A DNA stretch of 8,808 nt from Parvularculaceae bacterium UBA4496 (GTDB lineage Bacteria; Pseudomonadota; Alphaproteobacteria; Caulobacterales; Parvularculaceae), in assembly GCA_002388885.1 (NCBI GenBank), contig DGNI01000205.1:9438-18245 (forward strand), read 5' to 3'. The number at the start of each line of letters is the position of its first letter. Within the stretch, counting starts at the first letter, position 1. Of this stretch, positions 5,975-8,808 are shown one piece after another. The position numbers and the translations under genes were made by a program. The notes beneath the pieces were generated by a model that made no database searches, was not told the origin of the DNA, and saw nothing but the letters and a program-made list of their open reading frames with translations.

Positions 5975-6796
5975 ATGAATGGCCGCGTACTTATCATTGC
6001 CGGTTCAGATCCGTCGGGCGGGGCGGGGATACAGGCGGACATCAAAACCGTGACGGCGCTGGGCGGTTATGCGGCGACGGCGATCACCGCGATCACCGTG
6101 CAGAACACGCGCGGCGTCAGCGCCGTACATCCGGTTCCGCCGGACGTCATCGCCGCGCAGATCGAAGCGGTGATGAGTGATATCGGCGCCGACGCCATCA
6201 AGATCGGGATGATCGGCGGCGTAGCAGCCGGTGAAGCGATTTTAGCGGCTCTTAAAAATAGCGGGTGGGAATACGGCGGCGGGCATCCGAAAGGTACGCT
6301 CCCCTTAATCCTTGACCCGGTTCTCGCAGCGACAAGCGGAGATAGCTTAGCGCAATCGGGTTTGATCGACCTCATTAAAGAACAGTTTTTTCCTAAAGCA
6401 TATCTCGTTACACCAAACACCCTAGAAGCGGAGCAACTAACTGGAACAAAGGTCGAAAGCTTAGCCGACCAAAAACACGCAGGCGAAATTTGCTTGGATT
6501 TAGGTGCTGAGGCTGCGCTTGTTAAGGGCGGGCACATGCGCAATGCTAAAATAGATGATCTATTGATTACACATGCTGGCAAACAAGCTTTTTCAAAACC
6601 ACGCATCGACACCACTTCCACCCACGGCACGGGCTGCACGCTGGCGTCAGCGATAGCGACGGGTCTGGCGCAGGGGATGGCGCTCAAGGATGCTGTGGAG
6701 CGCGCGATTGGCTATGTGCACCATGCGATTGAAACCGCGCCCGGCTATGGCGGCGGGCATGGGCCGCTCAATCATGCATGGCCGCTTGAAGAATAG
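5975..6796 (+). CDS. thiD: Hydroxymethylpyrimidine / phosphomethylpyrimidine kinase
   Basis: ThiD phosphorylates 4-amino-5-hydroxymethyl-2-methylpyrimidine (HMP) and then HMP-P to HMP-PP for cytosolic thiamine synthesis and salvage. The 273-residue protein is full length and shows the ribokinase-fold signatures: IAGSDPSGGAGIQADIKT (8-25), LDPVLAATSGD (113-123), TPNTLEAEQLTG (146-157), VKGGH (183-187, with Lys184) and the anion-hole motif THGTGCTLASAIA (216-228, with Cys221). The segment at about 94-108 (KNSGWEYGGGHPKGT) looks slightly longer than usual. GAGG lies 7 nt before the ATG. The middle third is compositionally odd: about 66% GC over 6001-6240, about 43% over 6361-6600, and about 66% over 6601-6780, with AT-ending codons in the low-GC block, yet frame and motifs are intact. 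A terminator follows. HMP-P kinase is the expected role; a pyridoxal-kinase-like side activity is possible in this family. Confidence 0.96.
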   Translation: MNGRVLIIAGSDPSGGAGIQADIKTVTALGGYAATAITAITVQNTRGVSAVHPVPPDVIAAQIEAVMSDIGADAIKIGMIGGVAAGEAILAALKNSGWEYGGGHPKGTLPLILDPVLAATSGDSLAQSGLIDLIKEQFFPKAYLVTPNTLEAEQLTGTKVESLADQKHAGEICLDLGAEAALVKGGHMRNAKIDDLLITHAGKQAFSKPRIDTTSTHGTGCTLASAIATGLAQGMALKDAVERAIGYVHHAIETAPGYGGGHGPLNHAWPLEE

Positions 6797-6807
6797 AGCC
6801 GGTCGTT

Positions 6808-6837
6808 AGCGCTTCTGGTGAAGCGCTGAGAATTTTT
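6808..6837 (+). terminator. Intrinsic terminator after thiD
   Basis: AGCGCTTC (6808-6815) pairs perfectly with GAAGCGCT (6820-6827) around the 4-nt loop TGGT. GAGAA and a five-T run at 6833-6837 follow. It starts 12 nt after the thiD stop and should separate thiD from the downstream phzF-like gene, which implies a separate promoter for the latter somewhere in 6838-6887. None is obvious there, and that stretch also carries the GC palindrome CGGCGCGCCG at 6847-6856. Confidence 0.8.
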
Positions 6838-6897
6838 CGATTGCAGCGGCGCGCCGCGCCGCCAACATGGCTGGCAAACGGAAATATGGAGGCCGCC

Positions 6898-7785
6898 ATG
6901 CGCGCCTATGATTTTGTCACTTATGACGTATTTACCAGCCGCCGCTTCGCCGGCAACCAGCTCGCGGTTTTGCTCGACGCCGAAGGGCTTTCCGGCGAGG
7001 AGATGCAAACAATCACGCGCGAGTTCAATCTCGCCGAATCGACCTTTGTTCTGCCGCCTGAGAACCCTGAAAACATAGCGCGCGTGCGGATTTTCACGCC
7101 CGGTTACGAGATGCCGTTCGCCGGTCATCCGACCGTCGGCACATCGGTAGCGCTGGCAAAAGCGCGCGGTCTTGCCGGGCCGTTAAAGCTGGAGCTGAAG
7201 GCCGGCGTTTTTACGGTGGATGTGAAGCTTTCGGAAACTGGCGGCTTTGCCGAATTCAAAAACCCGAACTTGCCGAAAGAAAACGGCGCTGCGCCATCTG
7301 TGGAAGCAATTGAAAAAGCGTTGTCGCTGCCGCCGGGCAGTGTCGATACCGGCGATCATAAACCGCGCCGCGTCGGCGCCGGCGTTGATTTTGTGTACGT
7401 TAGAGCGCCGCTCGACCAAGTTCGCGCTGCTAAAGTGAACAGCGCCGCATGGGATGCGCTGGGGCTCGATGAAGTCGTCGGCGTCTATCTTTACTCTGAA
7501 GGCGGCGAGGCTGACGATGCGTCGTGGCACGTGCGCATGTTCGCGCCGGGCGCCGGCATTATGGAGGATCCCGCCACCGGCGCGGCGGCAGCCGGTTTTC
7601 CGGGACAGATTGCGCTCAGCCAGAAGCTTGAAGACGGCGAGCATCGCTGGGTGATAGAGCAGGGGTTTGAAATGGGCCGGCCGAGCCGCATCAACGCAAC
7701 AGTCACTGTCGGGAATGGCGCAGTTTCCGCCGTCCGGATCGGCGGCGACGCCGTGTTCGTGCAAAAAGGTCAGATTTTCGTCTGA
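6898..7785 (+). CDS. PhzF family isomerase/epimerase-like protein
   Basis: A 295-residue protein of the PhzF (phenazine biosynthesis-like, diaminopimelate-epimerase fold) family. The N-terminal block VFTSRRFAGNQLAVLLDAEG, NLAESTFV (44-51), IFTPGYEMPFAGHPTVG (65-81) and EDPATGA (223-229) are diagnostic. By comparison with Pseudomonas PhzF, Glu47, His77 and Asp224 fall at the positions of its active-site Glu45, His74 and Asp208. No other phenazine gene is present, so this is most likely one of the many PhzF homologues with unknown small-molecule substrates. The segment after EDPATG is AAAAGFPGQIA, whereas most homologues have GSAA followed by a leucine-rich helix start. The start at 6898 is set by GGAGG at 6888-6892, 5 nt upstream; the Met at 6886 and the TTG at 6841 are not supported. 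Its 3' end overlaps the converging transporter gene by 16 nt. Confidence 0.93.
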   Translation: MRAYDFVTYDVFTSRRFAGNQLAVLLDAEGLSGEEMQTITREFNLAESTFVLPPENPENIARVRIFTPGYEMPFAGHPTVGTSVALAKARGLAGPLKLELKAGVFTVDVKLSETGGFAEFKNPNLPKENGAAPSVEAIEKALSLPPGSVDTGDHKPRRVGAGVDFVYVRAPLDQVRAAKVNSAAWDALGLDEVVGVYLYSEGGEADDASWHVRMFAPGAGIMEDPATGAAAAGFPGQIALSQKLEDGEHRWVIEQGFEMGRPSRINATVTVGNGAVSAVRIGGDAVFVQKGQIFV

Positions 7786-8768
7786 TCGCTCGCCTTGTCT
7801 GCAACAGTCGAGATCGCGCCGGAGAGAATCGGCTGTTTTGATTTTGAGCGTGCGCGCTGGCTAATGGCGACGCCGAGAAGAATCAATATGAGCGCCACAA
7901 AAACAGTTGTTTCAAGGCGTTCGTGAAAGATGGCGGCCCCCATGGCGACCGCCCATAAAGGCGTTATGTAATTCGAAAGCGACATGAACCCGGCGCCGGC
8001 GCGCCGGATCAGCATGATGATCAGAACGCCGTTTAATCCGGTCGGGAACAGCCCCAGTCCGATAACGCTGGCGATGCTGGCGAATTTCCAGTCGCTTGGC
8101 TGAAGCTCAACGAACAATAGTGCCGGCGTCGCCATGATGGCGGCGACGATCATCATGCCGGCGGCGAAGACGCGCGGGCGGATCGGCGGCGCGCGCCGCG
8201 CGATGACGGCGGAAGCCGCGTAAAGGAATGTTGCAAATAAAAGCGCGGCTTGCGCCTTGATATCGCTTGAAAGAGCGCCCCTGATCACTTCGGGACCCAT
8301 CAGGATCATGACGCCCGCAAAGCCCAGCAGGAAGCCGATCAGTTTGCGCCCGCTCAATGACTCGCCTGCAAAGAAATAGGCAAGCGCCACGGTCCAGATC
8401 GGCATGAACGCCATGTAGACGCCGGCGAGTCCGCTCTCCACATATTGCTGCGCCCACGGAAAAAGAAAGAACGGCAAAAGATTGCCCACGGCGCCGACGG
8501 CGAACATCCATTTCCAGGCGCGGCGTATGCGGATGGCGCCGCTTGATCGAACGAACAGCGGCGGCAATCGCCGTCCGGCGGCGCGCATGACGGCGTAGAG
8601 CAAAAGTGCGCCAACCCAAATGCGGCCCACCGCGACGCCCATGGGCGGAATGGTTTCAACGGCTGTACGGATCATCACAAAAGCAGAACCGCCGAAGGCG
8701 ACGATCAGCGCCAAGAGCGTCCAGTCGTAAATCTTCGCGTTGACGGCGGTCTTCCGGGTCTGGCTCAC
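7770..8768 (-). CDS. EamA/DMT family transporter
   Basis: A 332-residue inner membrane protein with about ten hydrophobic segments in two homologous halves (about 14-160 and 172-304), the standard EamA (drug/metabolite transporter) design. The end of each half carries the repeated signature: MPIWTVALAYFFAGESLSGR (122-141) and YITPLWAVAMGAAIFHERLE (267-286), each with a Glu closing the helix pair. Members export or import amino acids, metabolites or drugs; the substrate cannot be predicted here. The basic hydrophilic tail after residue 305 should be cytoplasmic. The start given is a GTG at 8766-8768, the first possible in-frame start in the window. It lacks a Shine-Dalgarno and the frame stays open to the window edge, so the true start may lie just outside. 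The last codons overlap the 3' end of the phzF-like gene. Confidence 0.93.
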   Translation of the reverse strand: MSQTRKTAVNAKIYDWTLLALIVAFGGSAFVMIRTAVETIPPMGVAVGRIWVGALLLYAVMRAAGRRLPPLFVRSSGAIRIRRAWKWMFAVGAVGNLLPFFLFPWAQQYVESGLAGVYMAFMPIWTVALAYFFAGESLSGRKLIGFLLGFAGVMILMGPEVIRGALSSDIKAQAALLFATFLYAASAVIARRAPPIRPRVFAAGMMIVAAIMATPALLFVELQPSDWKFASIASVIGLGLFPTGLNGVLIIMLIRRAGAGFMSLSNYITPLWAVAMGAAIFHERLETTVFVALILILLGVAISQRARSKSKQPILSGAISTVADKASDQTKI

Positions 8769-8808
8769 AAGGGTTGGCGCTATCGGGTCGCGCGCCCGGC
8801 CGCAAGTC

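Noticed and set aside
5860..6045. N-terminal extension of the small membrane protein
   Set aside because: It would overlap the start of thiD, shows no recognisable features, and the Met at 5857-5859 has a purine-rich ribosome binding site.
6067..6687. Minus-strand open frame of 206 codons within thiD
   Set aside because: It is the complement of a well-supported kinase gene, has no recognisable motifs, and is explained by the composition of thiD.
6898..7785. Part of a phenazine biosynthesis cluster
   Set aside because: No other phz genes are present. PhzF homologues are widespread in bacteria that make no phenazines.

Overview
The window looks like a chromosomal segment of an alphaproteobacterium. 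This is inferred from a GC-rich coding background (about 60-66% in the stretches I counted), protein sequence style, and a folP/glmM neighbourhood. A relative of Parvularculales or Hyphomonadales/Caulobacterales is plausible, but I cannot place it precisely. There are no rRNA or tRNA genes, CRISPR arrays or recognisable insertion sequences.

Layout, left to right. (1) Positions 1-86 hold the last codons of folP (dihydropteroate synthase), which are easy to miss. (2) On the opposite strand, 83-1642 encodes a polytopic membrane protein resembling GT-C glycosyltransferases, with clearly lower GC than its surroundings. (3) glmM (phosphoglucosamine mutase, 1717-3084, +) follows. folP and glmM are neighbours in many proteobacteria, so the membrane protein gene appears to sit between two ancestral partners. 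(4) An AhpD-like/carboxymuconolactone decarboxylase family gene (3138-3680, -) is divergent from a TetR-type regulator (3852-4421, +). (5) An exported His- and Arg/Tyr/Asp-rich small protein (4479-4976, -) is divergent from an HxlR-type regulator (5178-5654, +). (6) A 64-residue membrane protein (5665-5859, -) is divergent from thiD (5975-6796, +). (7) A PhzF-family gene (6898-7785, +) converges on and overlaps an EamA/DMT transporter gene (7770-8768, -).

Most genes are single transcription units in alternating orientation. Two strong hairpins lie between convergent genes (after glmM and after tetR), and a third with a T-run follows thiD. The housekeeping functions are folate synthesis (folP), the UDP-GlcNAc precursor step (glmM) and thiamine pyrimidine phosphorylation (thiD). 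The rest looks like accessory stress, regulatory and transport content. The AhpD-like/TetR pair is the one obvious regulator-target unit.

I see no convincing new multi-gene system. The points most worth a second look are the low-GC membrane gene between folP and glmM, an abrupt GC drop confined to the middle of thiD (66% to 43% to 66%), the CxxC-bearing TetR regulator beside a CxxC redox enzyme, and the unusual exported protein.
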